The translations under genes were made by a program, and so were the position numbers. DNA of 64,000 bases from Enterococcus_C asini_A (GTDB taxonomy: Bacteria; Bacillota; Bacilli; Lactobacillales; Enterococcaceae): the NCBI RefSeq assembly GCF_031928785.1, contig NZ_JARQAL010000003.1; one strand, 5' to 3'. The notes beneath the pieces were generated by a model that was not told where the DNA came from, searched no databases, and saw nothing but the letters and a program-made list of their open reading frames with translations. Of the stretch, positions 16,571-25,851 are shown piece after piece. Every line of letters begins with the position of its first letter. Position 1 is the stretch's first letter.

Positions 16571-17758
16571 ATGGCAAAAGAACATTATGACAGAAGTAAA
16601 CCCCATGTTAATATTGGGACGATTGGACACGTTGACCACGGGAAAACCACATTGACTGCGGCGATTACCACGGTTTTAGCCAAAAAAGGATTAGCCAACG
16701 CGCAAGATTATGCGGCAATTGATGCTGCACCAGAAGAACGGGAACGGGGTATCACCATTAACACCGCTCACGTGGAATATGAAACCGAAAAACGTCACTA
16801 TGCCCATATCGATGCACCGGGACATGCGGACTATGTAAAGAACATGATTACCGGGGCGGCGCAAATGGATGGTGCGATCTTAGTCGTATCGGCTACGGAT
16901 GGCCCAATGCCTCAAACTCGTGAACATATCCTACTTGCCCGTCAAGTAGGGGTAAAATACATCATTGTCTTCTTGAATAAAGTTGACTTAGTAGATGATG
17001 ATGAACTCTTAGACTTAGTCGAAATGGAAGTCCGGGAACTCTTAACAGAATATGGTTTCCCCGGCGACGATATTCCTGTACTGAAAGGTTCTGCTCTAAA
17101 AGCACTAGAAGGCGATCCAGAACAAGAAGCAGTGATTATGGAACTGATGGACACAGTAGACGAATACATTCCAACACCAGTTCGGGATACAGACAAACCA
17201 TTCTTATTGCCAATTGAAGATGTGTTCACTATTACAGGTCGTGGAACGGTTGCCTCTGGTCGGATTGAACGAGGTACCGTCAAAGTCGGCGAAGAAGTAG
17301 AAATCATCGGGATTAAGCCAGAAACCCAAAAAGCCGTCGTAACTGGCTTGGAAATGTTCCGTAAAACATTGGACTTTGGGGAAGCCGGCGACAATGTGGG
17401 CGTCTTATTGCGAGGCATCAACCGGGATCAAGTTGAACGTGGGCAAGTATTAGCAAAACCAGGTTCAATCACCCCTCATACGAAATTCAAAGGGGAAGTT
17501 TACGTGTTGACCAAAGAAGAAGGCGGGCGCCATACCCCATTCTTCAATAACTATCGACCACAATTTTATTTCCATACCACTGATGTAACAGGGAATATTG
17601 CCTTGCCAGAAGGAACAGAAATGGTAATGCCTGGGGATAATGTCACCATTGATGTGGAATTAATTCATCCAATTGCCATTGAAAAGGGAACAACCTTCTC
17701 CATTCGTGAAGGTGGTCGGACTGTGGGCTCTGGTATTATTACCGATATTGAAGCCTAA
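16571..17758 (+). CDS. tuf: elongation factor Tu, streptococcal-type second copy
   Basis: A 395-residue EF-Tu that carries aminoacyl-tRNA to the ribosome. G1 GHVDHGKT is at 19-26, G3 starts at Asp80 (DAPGH) and NKVD is at 135-138; domains 2 and 3 are complete. The wording follows streptococcal/lactococcal EF-Tu: DAPGH instead of the DCPGH usual in enterococci and bacilli, and the C-terminal pattern TIDVELIHPIAIEKGT. It stands alone between strong tandem promoters and a strong terminator, away from the rpsL-rpsG-fusA cluster. This fits the tufB copy described in several Enterococcus species as horizontally acquired from streptococci or lactococci. The start at 16571 has ribosome binding site GGAGGG. 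Confidence 0.96.
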   Translation: MAKEHYDRSKPHVNIGTIGHVDHGKTTLTAAITTVLAKKGLANAQDYAAIDAAPEERERGITINTAHVEYETEKRHYAHIDAPGHADYVKNMITGAAQMDGAILVVSATDGPMPQTREHILLARQVGVKYIIVFLNKVDLVDDDELLDLVEMEVRELLTEYGFPGDDIPVLKGSALKALEGDPEQEAVIMELMDTVDEYIPTPVRDTDKPFLLPIEDVFTITGRGTVASGRIERGTVKVGEEVEIIGIKPETQKAVVTGLEMFRKTLDFGEAGDNVGVLLRGINRDQVERGQVLAKPGSITPHTKFKGEVYVLTKEEGGRHTPFFNNYRPQFYFHTTDVTGNIALPEGTEMVMPGDNVTIDVELIHPIAIEKGTTFSIREGGRTVGSGIITDIEA

Positions 17759-17766
17759 TCAGTTGA

Positions 17767-17801
17767 AACGAGCGCAATCCCAGTGGTTGCGCTCGTTTTT
17801 T
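17767..17801 (+). terminator. terminator of tuf
   Basis: AACGAGCGCAA pairs perfectly with TTGCGCTCGTT, followed by a T run. Confidence 0.92.
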
Positions 17802-17852
17802 GGTATACTTTAAAAAGAGAGCTTTCAATGAAAAGCAATGAAGGAGGAAGCT

Positions 17853-19181
17853 ATGAAGACAATTATTATTGGAGGCACTGCAGCCGGAACCAGTGCTGCG
17901 GTAAAAGTCCAAAAACTAGCAGAAAACCCAGAAGTGGTCATTTATGAAAAAGGGGACATGGTCAGTTTTGGTGCTTGTGGCTTGCCCTATTATATCGGGG
18001 ATTATTTTCAAGATGCCAATCAAATGATTGCCCGAGAAAAAGCTGCCTTTGAAAAACAAGGAATTGCTGTTAAGTTGCATCATGAAGTGGTAGCGGTGGA
18101 TACTAATTCTAAAACGGTGCGGGTGAAACCAGCAACAGGAGAAGAATTTGTAGATAGTTACGACAAGTTAATGGTAGCTACCGGTTCTGCGGTCATCTTA
18201 CCTCCAGTCAGTCGCGTGGATTTTGATAATTTGTTTACTGTGAAAACGATGGAAGATGGTAAACGTCTAAAAGAGCGCTTGTTGGACAAAGAGATTCAAA
18301 AGGTGACGGTTGTAGGCGGTGGTTACATTGGTGTGGAAATTGTGGAAGCTCTTTTGCATTTAGATAAAGAGGTTCAGCTAATTCAATTGGAAGACAACTT
18401 GTTGCAAGATAGCTTTGATTCAGAAATCAATGAGTTGATGGCAGCCAAAATGCGAGCTGCTAAAGTGGATTTACATTTAAGTGAAACCGTTAAAGACTTC
18501 GAAGGGGAACAAGCCATTCAATGGGTAGTCACCGATAAAGGACGTTACAAAACAGATTTAGTCGTGGTAGCCATCGGGGTTCGTCCTGCCACCGGTTTTT
18601 TAGGCAAAGAATTTGCCACTTTGAAAAACGGTGCTTTAATTGTGGACAATCAAGGCCGAACCAATGTCCCTGATGTGTGGTCTGCAGGAGACTGTGCCAC
18701 GGTGGATTTCTTGAATACTGGGGAAAAACGCTACATTCCTCTAGCAACTGGCGCTAATAAATTAGGACGGGTAGCGGGTGAAAGCATGGCTGGATTAGAC
18801 ACTATCTATCCTGGCTCTTTAGGAACTGCCGGTGTGAAATTTCAAGAGTTGGAAATGGCCCGCACTGGTTTAACAGAACGAGAAGCTAAAGAATTAAACT
18901 TGAATTATAAAGCAATTGTAATCAATGATAAAAATCAAACTGACTATTACCCTGGTCAAAAAGATATTCGGATTAAGTTGATCTATGAAGCGGACACACG
19001 CAAGATTTTAGGCGGTCAAATCGCCGGAGAAAATGGAGCTGGCCTACGAATTGATACGTTAGCGGCTGCGATTACCGGTGGGCTGACGACCGAAACCTTA
19101 GGACTGCTGGACTTAATGTATGCACCACCATTTGCACGCACCTGGGATGCTTTAAATATCGCAGGCAACGTAGCAAAATAA
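17853..19181 (+). CDS. CoA-disulfide reductase / FAD-dependent oxidoreductase
   Basis: A 442-residue flavoprotein of the pyridine nucleotide-disulfide family with a single redox Cys (Cys42 in SFGACGLPYY), the pattern of CoA-disulfide reductases rather than of NADH peroxidase. FAD binding is at the N-terminus (GGTAAGTSAA), NAD(P)H binding at VVGGGYIGVEI (about 155-165), a second FAD motif reads SAGDCA, and a C-terminal dimerisation domain follows. It probably keeps CoA or related thiols reduced with NAD(P)H, but an NADH oxidase or persulfide reductase activity cannot be excluded. Ribosome binding site GGAGG selects the ATG at 17853 over one at 17838. Confidence 0.85.
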   Translation: MKTIIIGGTAAGTSAAVKVQKLAENPEVVIYEKGDMVSFGACGLPYYIGDYFQDANQMIAREKAAFEKQGIAVKLHHEVVAVDTNSKTVRVKPATGEEFVDSYDKLMVATGSAVILPPVSRVDFDNLFTVKTMEDGKRLKERLLDKEIQKVTVVGGGYIGVEIVEALLHLDKEVQLIQLEDNLLQDSFDSEINELMAAKMRAAKVDLHLSETVKDFEGEQAIQWVVTDKGRYKTDLVVVAIGVRPATGFLGKEFATLKNGALIVDNQGRTNVPDVWSAGDCATVDFLNTGEKRYIPLATGANKLGRVAGESMAGLDTIYPGSLGTAGVKFQELEMARTGLTEREAKELNLNYKAIVINDKNQTDYYPGQKDIRIKLIYEADTRKILGGQIAGENGAGLRIDTLAAAITGGLTTETLGLLDLMYAPPFARTWDALNIAGNVAK

Positions 19182-19184
19182 ATG

Positions 19185-19228
19185 AAAAAAGAAACTGGTT
19201 TTCCAATGGAAGATCAGTTTCTTTTTTT
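19185..19228. terminator. bidirectional terminator
   Basis: AAAAAAGAAACTG pairs with CAGTTTCTTTTTT, with an inner TTTTCC/GGAAGA helix. It is shared by the convergent reductase and DUF1054 genes. Confidence 0.9.
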
Positions 19229-19233
19229 GCATT

Positions 19234-19845
19234 TTAAGCATTGTTTTCTTTTAAAGTTTGATAAAGAGGAAGCAAGCTGAGATAGGTTTCTTTCATATAG
19301 TCAAGGGCCTTATCGGGAGTTTGCCATACATTGTCAGCTGCGGGAAGTGTACGGCCAATTTGAAATTCCGCTTTTTTTATTTTGGCAAAGCGTTCTAATG
19401 AAGTGGCAAGATTCTCATCCGTAGCTGGGAGAATTGTATTTTTGGTATGGTCAGTATTAAGCATCGTATCTTCTGGCAAATTCTCAAAGAGTTCTAGCTG
19501 ATTTAATAGGGTTTGGGCATATTGAACTTGTTGCTTTGGCTGGTCAATCATAGATAGCCACAAAAAGACATGATCTGGCCAAATACCTATTTGAAAGTGA
19601 GGGGCCATCTTATAGCCTCGTTTGCCTTCACTAAAAGCGGCCCAAGTATTTTCAGGGGGATGGACACTACGCCTGCGATGTTGAGCAATGTGTAAATAAA
19701 AAGATGCGTTTAATTTCTGATTAAATAATGGCAAAAGTTCATTCCCAATGGTTTGAAAAACAGGCTGAATTTCACTGCGAATGGCGTTCATTCGCGATTC
19801 TAAGCCCGGTACTTGAAAAACAGAAAAGCTTTCTTCGGTAAACAT
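19234..19845 (-). CDS. DUF1054 (UPF0637/YktB-like) protein
   Basis: A 203-residue soluble protein matching the YktB family of Firmicutes: AQHRRRSVHPPENTWAAF and KRGYKMAPHFQIGIW are the conserved core (about residues 53-88). Structures of the family exist but I know of no established function. Its 5' end has ribosome binding site AAGGAGA. It is monocistronic, faces the CoA-disulfide reductase gene, and is followed by a shared terminator. Confidence 0.87.
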   Translation of the reverse strand: MFTEESFSVFQVPGLESRMNAIRSEIQPVFQTIGNELLPLFNQKLNASFYLHIAQHRRRSVHPPENTWAAFSEGKRGYKMAPHFQIGIWPDHVFLWLSMIDQPKQQVQYAQTLLNQLELFENLPEDTMLNTDHTKNTILPATDENLATSLERFAKIKKAEFQIGRTLPAADNVWQTPDKALDYMKETYLSLLPLYQTLKENNA

Positions 19846-20025
19846 ATTCTTCTCCTTAAATTTTTTAGAAATAATTTTACGCTACAAGTAGCAGTGTATC
19901 ATAAAGTGCTTTTTAAGGGAGGGGAGGTGTTTGATAGTGGAAAAGGAAAATACTAAAGGGAGCTAATGATTGCTTAATTAGTGATTACTATTTCACTTTT
20001 TTATCCCTTAATTTGGAAAAAAACA

Positions 20026-20064
20026 TAATAAAGCGCTTGCATTTTTTTGAAATGATGTTATGAT
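20026..20064 (+). promoter_or_regulatory. rbs promoter with cre-like site
   Basis: -35 TTGCAT (20037-20042), 16-nt spacer, -10 TATGAT (20059-20064). AAAGCGCTTGCA overlapping the -35 region resembles a CcpA cre site, with two mismatches to the 14-base consensus by my count. Catabolite repression of ribose use would be expected. Confidence 0.7.
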
Positions 20065-20067
20065 GAA

Positions 20068-20085
20068 TGTGTAATCGGTTACACA
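20068..20085 (+). promoter_or_regulatory. RbsR operator
   Basis: TGTGTAATCGGTTACACA is a near-perfect palindrome (7-bp arms) of LacI-family type lying just after the -10 box and 14 nt before the rbsR start, so RbsR probably represses its own operon. Confidence 0.75.
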
Positions 20086-20099
20086 TGTAGGAGGTACAT

Positions 20100-21077
20100 A
20101 TGGCTACGATTCGTGATGTTGCAAAATTAGCAGGGGTTTCAGTCGCAACGGTTTCAAGGGCGATTAATGAAAGTGGCTATGTTAGCAAGGAAGCCCGGGA
20201 AAAAATTGAAGCAGCGATTAAAGAGTTAGACTTTGCTCCCAATGAAGTTGCTCGCTCCTTGTTTCAAAAAAAATCGAAATTAGTGGGCCTTTTGTTGCCA
20301 GATATCTCCAATCCCTTTTTTCCTTTATTGGCAAAAGGGGTAGAAGACAATATGAATGAAAAGGGCTATCAAGTGATTTTAGGCAATGTGCAAGAGGATG
20401 CGGAAAAAGGGCTGGATTATTTACGAGTCTTTAATCAAAATAATGTTTCAGGAGTGCTCTCAGCCATTGCTAGTGATTCGATGGGAATTTTTGACAAGCC
20501 ACTGGTTGTTCTCGATCGGGTGGATGATAAAACGGAATATGCCGTATATTCCGATGATTTACTTGGAGGATTAATAGCAGCAGAAGCTATCCTTAAAGGA
20601 AACCCAAAAGAAATAGTCGTTGTCGCGGGACCCGAGCAAGTCACTCGCTCTTGGGATCGATTGCTTAGCGTAGAGAACACTTTAAAAAAAGCCAATCAGC
20701 ATTATTCTATTTTACAAGCGGATTCTTTTCAATTTCAATCCGCAGAAGCTGTGGCCAACGAGCTGTTTGAAAAATTTCCTCAAGTGGATAGCGTGATTGC
20801 ACCAAGTGATACTCACGCCATTGCGATTTTACAGGCAGCAAATCAACGTGGTCTAAAAATACCAGAAGAATTTCAGATCGTCGGTTATGACGACATACCC
20901 ATTAGTAATTTAGTATTTCCACGATTGTCTACTGTTCATCAGCCAGCTTATCAGATTGGCTGGCAAGGAGCAGAGCTATTATTTAAATTAATGAACAATT
21001 TACCGATACTAGAAAATAAAATTAAACTACCGGTGTTTTTACAAAATAGAGACACCTTAAGAATTGAGAAGGGATGA
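20100..21077 (+). CDS. rbsR: ribose operon repressor, LacI family
   Basis: A 325-residue repressor with an N-terminal helix-turn-helix (TIRDVAKLAGVSVATVSRA, residues 3-21), a hinge helix (NEVARSLFQKK) and a periplasmic-binding-protein-like effector domain. It is the first gene of rbsRKDACB, as in other enterococci and bacilli, and lies behind a palindromic operator. It is expected to release DNA when ribose or a ribose derivative binds. The start at 20100 has ribosome binding site GGAGG. The next gene begins five bases after its stop. Confidence 0.93.
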   Translation: MATIRDVAKLAGVSVATVSRAINESGYVSKEAREKIEAAIKELDFAPNEVARSLFQKKSKLVGLLLPDISNPFFPLLAKGVEDNMNEKGYQVILGNVQEDAEKGLDYLRVFNQNNVSGVLSAIASDSMGIFDKPLVVLDRVDDKTEYAVYSDDLLGGLIAAEAILKGNPKEIVVVAGPEQVTRSWDRLLSVENTLKKANQHYSILQADSFQFQSAEAVANELFEKFPQVDSVIAPSDTHAIAILQAANQRGLKIPEEFQIVGYDDIPISNLVFPRLSTVHQPAYQIGWQGAELLFKLMNNLPILENKIKLPVFLQNRDTLRIEKG

Positions 21078-21081
21078 TTCG

Positions 21082-21990
21082 ATGAAGAAGATCGCAGTAG
21101 TAGGAAGCATGTCTATGGACTTTGTCGTCACCACGGATGAAAAACCTGGAAATGGGGAAACGGTTTTTGGTAATAGTTTTCAAACTTCCTTTGGAGGAAA
21201 AGGTGCAAATCAAGCGGTAGCAGCCCAACGTCTAGGAGGAGAAGTAAAAATGTTTGGTTGTGTCGGGGATGATTCCTTTGGGGCAGACATCATTAAAAAT
21301 TTAGCAGCTCAAGGTGTGAATGTGGAGTATGTGGAACGGGTTCCACAAGTAGCATCGGGATCAGCCCATATCACTCTTTTCCAAGGAGACAACAGTATTA
21401 TCGTCGTACCCAGTGCCAATAATCAAATGACACCTAATAAACTTAATGCTGAGATGAAAGAAGCTTTAATGACCAGTGATTTAGTGATGTTGCAACATGA
21501 AATACCCCAAGAGACGATTGAAGCCATCGTAGATTTTTGTTACGAACAACAAATTGATACGATATTAAATCCAGCTCCCGCCAGAGCTTTAAGTCGAGAG
21601 ATTATTGAAAAAGTGACTTATTTAACCCCTAATGAACATGAGTGTCAATTGATTTTTCCTGATAAAAAAGTATCGGAAGTAATTAAAACGTATCCCAATA
21701 AGTTAATTATCACTTTAGGTTCTAAAGGCGCTTTGTTTTACGATGGTAAAGAAGAGGTGCTCGTTAAGTCTTTTAAAGTAACGCCTACCGATACGACAGG
21801 TGCAGGAGATACGTTTAACGGTGCTTTAGCAGTTGGAATTTTAAATGGCTTTGGCCTAGCAAGTAGTATCCGCTATGCCAATTTAGCTGCTTCGATTTCA
21901 GTACAAAAATTTGGTGCTCAAGGTGGCATGCCCACTATGGCAGAAATGAAAGAGAGTGATTTTTTTGAAGAAGAATGGCATGTTGAATAG
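21082..21990 (+). CDS. rbsK: ribokinase
   Basis: A 302-residue PfkB-family sugar kinase that phosphorylates D-ribose to ribose 5-phosphate. Signature regions are SFGGKGANQAVAA near residues 39-51, the substrate-contact region NPAPAR, and the ATP/anion-hole motif DTTGAGDTFNGA with the catalytic Asp. The ATG at 21082 fits ribosome binding site GAAGGGA; the longer frame start at 21064 lies within rbsR. It overlaps rbsD by 26 bp. Confidence 0.95.
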   Translation: MKKIAVVGSMSMDFVVTTDEKPGNGETVFGNSFQTSFGGKGANQAVAAQRLGGEVKMFGCVGDDSFGADIIKNLAAQGVNVEYVERVPQVASGSAHITLFQGDNSIIVVPSANNQMTPNKLNAEMKEALMTSDLVMLQHEIPQETIEAIVDFCYEQQIDTILNPAPARALSREIIEKVTYLTPNEHECQLIFPDKKVSEVIKTYPNKLIITLGSKGALFYDGKEEVLVKSFKVTPTDTTGAGDTFNGALAVGILNGFGLASSIRYANLAASISVQKFGAQGGMPTMAEMKESDFFEEEWHVE

Positions 21991-22363
21991 TGAAATCGCA
22001 AAAGTGTTGGACGATTTAGGCCATACAGATACGTTGGTAATTGGAGATTTGGGTTTACCTGTCCCACCAGGAGTAAAAAAAATCGATGTTGCTTTAGAAA
22101 TCGGCAAGCCTAGTTTTATTGACTTACTAACACTATTAATGGAAGAAATGGAAGTTGAAAAAATCACCTTGGCCACAGAAATCAAAGAACAGAATCCTAG
22201 CCAATTAGTAGCAATCAACGAAATAATTGGCGAACAATCAGACGTAGTTTTTACTTCTCACGAAGAGTTTAAGAAACAATGTATAACCGCTAAAGCTATT
22301 ATTCGTACAGGAGAAGCAACACCTTATTCAAATGTAATTTTACAATCCGGAGTTATTTTTTAA
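21965..22363 (+). CDS. rbsD: D-ribose pyranase
   Basis: A 132-residue enzyme that converts beta-pyranose to beta-furanose ribose so that ribokinase can act on it. It matches RbsD from its first residues (KKNGMLNSEIAKVLDDLGH), with the catalytic His at position 20 if translation starts at the TTG at 21965. That start also gives the family length, so it is preferred over the GTG at 21956; the ribosome binding site is weak (AAAGAGAG), in keeping with translational coupling to the overlapping rbsK. Confidence 0.92.
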   Translation: MKKNGMLNSEIAKVLDDLGHTDTLVIGDLGLPVPPGVKKIDVALEIGKPSFIDLLTLLMEEMEVEKITLATEIKEQNPSQLVAINEIIGEQSDVVFTSHEEFKKQCITAKAIIRTGEATPYSNVILQSGVIF

Positions 22364-22378
22364 GTAGGAGGTGTGAAA

Positions 22379-23875
22379 ATGAAAATTGAAATGAAAGGAA
22401 TTTCTAAAGCTTTTGGTTCCAACGAAGTATTAAAAGGTGTGGATTTGGAAATAACAGGAGGTCAGATTCACGCGTTAATGGGTGAGAATGGTGCTGGGAA
22501 ATCTACGTTGATGAATATTTTAACTGGTCTTCATAAAAAAGATAGTGGCCAGATACTAATTGATGGTCAAGAAAAATATTTTGCTAATCCAAAAGAAGCG
22601 GAAGAATTCGGCATCAGCTTTATTCACCAAGAATTGAACACTTGGTCAGAAATGAGTGTGTTGGATAATTTATTTCTAGGTAAAGAAGCTAAAACTAAAT
22701 TAGGCCTAGTAGATACAAAAAAAATGACTCAAGAAGCAACAGCTGCTTTCGCGCAATTAGGCATTACAATGGATCTAAATCGGGAGCTTTCCCAACTGTC
22801 AGTCGGACAACAACAAATGATTGAAATTACGAAAGCATTAATGACTAATGCAAAGGTCTTAATTATGGATGAACCTACCGCAGCTCTTTCGGAAAAAGAA
22901 ATTGCCAATCTTTTTACCATTATTGATCGTTTGAAAAAGAGCGGTGTGGGAATTGTCTATATCTCTCACCGAATGGAAGAAATTTTCCAAATTAGTGACG
23001 AAATTACGGTGATGAGAGACGGGCTATCCATTGATACGGTACCTACGGGTGAAACGAATGTTGATGAAGTAGTTCGTAAAATGGTAGGACGAGAGATTAG
23101 TGACTATTATCCTGAGAAAACTGCAAACATTGGAGATACAGTTTTTACGGTCAGTCATTTGACCTCGGCTGTCGGAGACTATGAAGATATTAGTTTCTCG
23201 GTTAAATCTGGAGAAATTGTTGGTTTTTCAGGTTTAATGGGAGCTGGACGTACGGAAATCATGCGTGGAATTTATGGCATTGATAAAATTTCCAGTGGCG
23301 TACTAACCTTAGAAGGAAAAGAGAAAAAAATCCATTCACCAGCTCAATCGATTGCGAATGGCATTGGGTTTTTAACAGAAGATCGTAAAGATGAAGGATT
23401 AATTCTTGATTTTTCTATTGAGGATAATATTAGCTTGCCGACAATTCAAGAATTTGTGAAACATGGTTTTATCGATAAGAAAACAGAAGATGATTTTAGC
23501 GAATTGTTGATGAAACGACTATTGATTAAAGCTCAGAGTACCCAGGATGTGGTTGGTGATCTTTCTGGAGGAAATCAACAAAAAGTAGTGTTAGCCAAGT
23601 GGATCGGAATTGGTCCAAAAGTCTTGATTTTAGATGAACCGACTCGAGGAGTAGATGTAGGAGCTAAACGGGAAATCTATCAATTAATGAATGAATTGGC
23701 CGAGCGAGGAGTAGCTATTATTATGGTATCCAGTGATTTGCCAGAAATTCTTGGTGTCAGTGATCGAGTAATCGTCATTCATGAAGGAAAGATTGCTGGT
23801 GAACTAGTAAAACAAGAGGCTACTCAAGAAAAAATCATGACATTAGCAACAGGAGGAACGATTAATGGAAAATAA
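22379..23875 (+). CDS. rbsA: ribose ABC transporter ATP-binding protein
   Basis: A 498-residue protein with two ABC domains in tandem, as in sugar importers. Domain 1 has Walker A GENGAGKST, signature LSVGQQQM and Walker B LIMDEPTAAL. Domain 2 has a degenerate P-loop GLMGAGRTE, LSGGNQQK and LILDEPTRGVDVGA. It powers ribose import through RbsC with RbsB. GGAGG at 22367-22371 selects the ATG at 22379 over an upstream GTG. It overlaps rbsC by 11 bp. Confidence 0.95.
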   Translation: MKIEMKGISKAFGSNEVLKGVDLEITGGQIHALMGENGAGKSTLMNILTGLHKKDSGQILIDGQEKYFANPKEAEEFGISFIHQELNTWSEMSVLDNLFLGKEAKTKLGLVDTKKMTQEATAAFAQLGITMDLNRELSQLSVGQQQMIEITKALMTNAKVLIMDEPTAALSEKEIANLFTIIDRLKKSGVGIVYISHRMEEIFQISDEITVMRDGLSIDTVPTGETNVDEVVRKMVGREISDYYPEKTANIGDTVFTVSHLTSAVGDYEDISFSVKSGEIVGFSGLMGAGRTEIMRGIYGIDKISSGVLTLEGKEKKIHSPAQSIANGIGFLTEDRKDEGLILDFSIEDNISLPTIQEFVKHGFIDKKTEDDFSELLMKRLLIKAQSTQDVVGDLSGGNQQKVVLAKWIGIGPKVLILDEPTRGVDVGAKREIYQLMNELAERGVAIIMVSSDLPEILGVSDRVIVIHEGKIAGELVKQEATQEKIMTLATGGTINGK

Positions 23876-24824
23876 AAAAGTAGCAATGAAGAATGCAAAA
23901 CTCTCTGAAAATATTAGCAAATTAGGCCCATTATTAGCTCTGATTGTGCTAATTGTGGTGGTAACTGCTATTAACCCAAGTTTTATTTCTCCAAGTAACT
24001 TATTAAATTTACTGCGTCAAGTAGCGGCCAATGGTTTTATTGCTTTCGGGATGACTTTTGTCATTTTAACTGGTGGGATTGACCTGTCCGTAGGTTCTAC
24101 CTTGGCATTGTCCAGTGCCTTGACTGCAGGCCTAATCAGTAATGGCGTAAATGCTATGTTAGCTGTGTTAGTCGGCTTAGTCAGTGGTGGTTTTCTTGGT
24201 GCTTTAAATGGTATTTTAATCTCCAAAGGGAAAATGGCGCCATTTATTGCTACCTTGGCGACAATGACGATTTATCGGGGAACGACGTTGGTTTATACTA
24301 ACGGGAATCCGATAACCGGCATTGGTGACAGCTTCTTCTTTAGCTTTATTGGTCGGGGATATCTTTTTGGAATACCTTTTCCTGTTGTCTTGATGTTTTT
24401 AGTCTTTATTCTTTTGTTCTTATTGCTTCATAAGACTTCCTTTGGGCGTAAAACCTATGCCATTGGTGGCAACGAGAAAGCTGCTTATATTGCGGGGGTG
24501 AAGATTGATAAAATCAAAATTTTAATTTATACCATTTCTGGTGTGATGGCTTCTGTCAGCGGGATGATTATTACTTCTCGTTTGAACTCTGCTCAACCAA
24601 CTGCCGGTCAATCATATGAAATGGATGCCATCGCTTCCGTTGTCTTAGGCGGAACTAGTCTTTCTGGTGGTCGTGGACGAATTTTTGGTACTTTAGTGGG
24701 GGCGTTGATTATTGGGACGTTAAACAATGGTTTAAACTTATTAGGTGTATCGAGTTTTTATCAACAAATCGTTAAAGGAATCGTTATCGTAATTGCCGTC
24801 TTGCTAGATCGGAAACGGAAATAG
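23865..24824 (+). CDS. rbsC: ribose ABC transporter permease
   Basis: A 319-residue membrane protein with about ten hydrophobic segments, in the RbsC/XylH/MglC family; conserved pieces are FVILTGGIDLSVGS and the loop GGTSLSGGRGRIFGT. It forms the channel for ribose. The start lies within the end of rbsA with ribosome binding site AGGAGG. A small intercistronic hairpin separates it from rbsB. Confidence 0.95.
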   Translation: MENKKVAMKNAKLSENISKLGPLLALIVLIVVVTAINPSFISPSNLLNLLRQVAANGFIAFGMTFVILTGGIDLSVGSTLALSSALTAGLISNGVNAMLAVLVGLVSGGFLGALNGILISKGKMAPFIATLATMTIYRGTTLVYTNGNPITGIGDSFFFSFIGRGYLFGIPFPVVLMFLVFILLFLLLHKTSFGRKTYAIGGNEKAAYIAGVKIDKIKILIYTISGVMASVSGMIITSRLNSAQPTAGQSYEMDAIASVVLGGTSLSGGRGRIFGTLVGALIIGTLNNGLNLLGVSSFYQQIVKGIVIVIAVLLDRKRK

Positions 24825-24836
24825 TCACAGGAATCA

Positions 24837-24860
24837 CGAATAAAGGCCTATCTTTATTCG
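24837..24860 (+). other. rbsC-rbsB intercistronic hairpin
   Basis: CGAATAAAG pairs perfectly with CTTTATTCG and no T run follows. It could protect or set the level of the downstream rbsB message; binding-protein genes often need higher expression than the permease. Confidence 0.6.
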
Positions 24861-24895
24861 CAAAAAATAAGCTTAAATTGAAGGAGGAAATTTTG

Positions 24896-25819
24896 ATGAA
24901 AAAAATGTTTTTGACAGCACTAGTGGGTGTGTTATTTCTGTCGGGATGTGGTGCAGCAACACTAGATGGAGGTTCTTCAGATAGCGACAGCAAAACAGCA
25001 GAAAAAAAACCAGATGAATTGGTAGTCGGAGTTTCTGTATCTACGTTAAACAATCCGTTTTTTGTCTCTTTGGCAGATGGCGTTAATAAATTAGCTGACG
25101 AAAATAAGTCAACAGTGAAAGTTTTAGATGCCCAAGATGATACTGCAAAACAAAGTAATGATGTTGATGATTTAATTCAACAGGGCGTAGATGTTCTTTT
25201 AATTAATCCTGTAGATTCTTCAGCTATCGTTCCGGCAGTAGAAGCAGCTAATGCGGCAAATATTCCTGTAATCGCCATTGACCGTAGCAGCGATGGTGGT
25301 ACTTTGTTAACTACGGTTGCTTCCAATAATGAAGAAGGCGGCAAAATGGCTGGCGAATTCATCGTTGAAAAATTGGGAGAAAATGCTAAAGTTGTAGAGC
25401 TTGAAGGGGTACCAGGAGCATCGGCTACTCGGGAACGTGGAAAAGGCTTTGATGATTTTGCTGCAGAAAAATTGGATGTATTAGACAAGCAATCTGCGAA
25501 CTTTGATCGGGCAGAAGGTTTGACAGTAATGGAAAACATGCTACAAGCTCACGGTGATGTTCAAGGTGTATTTGCTCAAAATGATGAAATGGCTCTCGGT
25601 GCTGCTGAAGCTGCTCAAAGCAAAGGAAAAGACTTTATTATTGTTGGTTTTGATGGTACTGAAGATGGTCTAAAAGCCATTGAAGAAGGGCGTATGACTG
25701 CAACTATTGCTCAGAAACCTGAAGAGATGGGTCGTTTGGCATTACAAGCAGCCTATGATCATTTTGCCGGTAAAGAAGTGGAAGAAAAAATCGATTCTCC
25801 ATTAGAATTGAAACAATAA
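24896..25819 (+). CDS. rbsB: ribose-binding lipoprotein
   Basis: A 307-residue lipoprotein: a signal peptide with lipobox LSGC (Cys about residue 18), an acidic Ser/Asp linker and a type I periplasmic-binding fold (GVSVSTLNNPFFVSL ... GVFAQNDEMALGAAEA ... IVGFDGTEDG). It captures ribose outside the cell for RbsC/RbsA. Ribosome binding site GGAGG selects the ATG at 24896, which gives a proper signal peptide. Last gene of the operon. Confidence 0.95.
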   Translation: MKKMFLTALVGVLFLSGCGAATLDGGSSDSDSKTAEKKPDELVVGVSVSTLNNPFFVSLADGVNKLADENKSTVKVLDAQDDTAKQSNDVDDLIQQGVDVLLINPVDSSAIVPAVEAANAANIPVIAIDRSSDGGTLLTTVASNNEEGGKMAGEFIVEKLGENAKVVELEGVPGASATRERGKGFDDFAAEKLDVLDKQSANFDRAEGLTVMENMLQAHGDVQGVFAQNDEMALGAAEAAQSKGKDFIIVGFDGTEDGLKAIEEGRMTATIAQKPEEMGRLALQAAYDHFAGKEVEEKIDSPLELKQ

Positions 25820-25851
25820 TTCTTATGTAGAAAAAATCTTCTTGAAGAAGT

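Noticed and set aside
24837..24860. Riboswitch or terminator between rbsC and rbsB
   Set aside because: It is a simple 9-bp hairpin with no T run and no aptamer-like conserved core.
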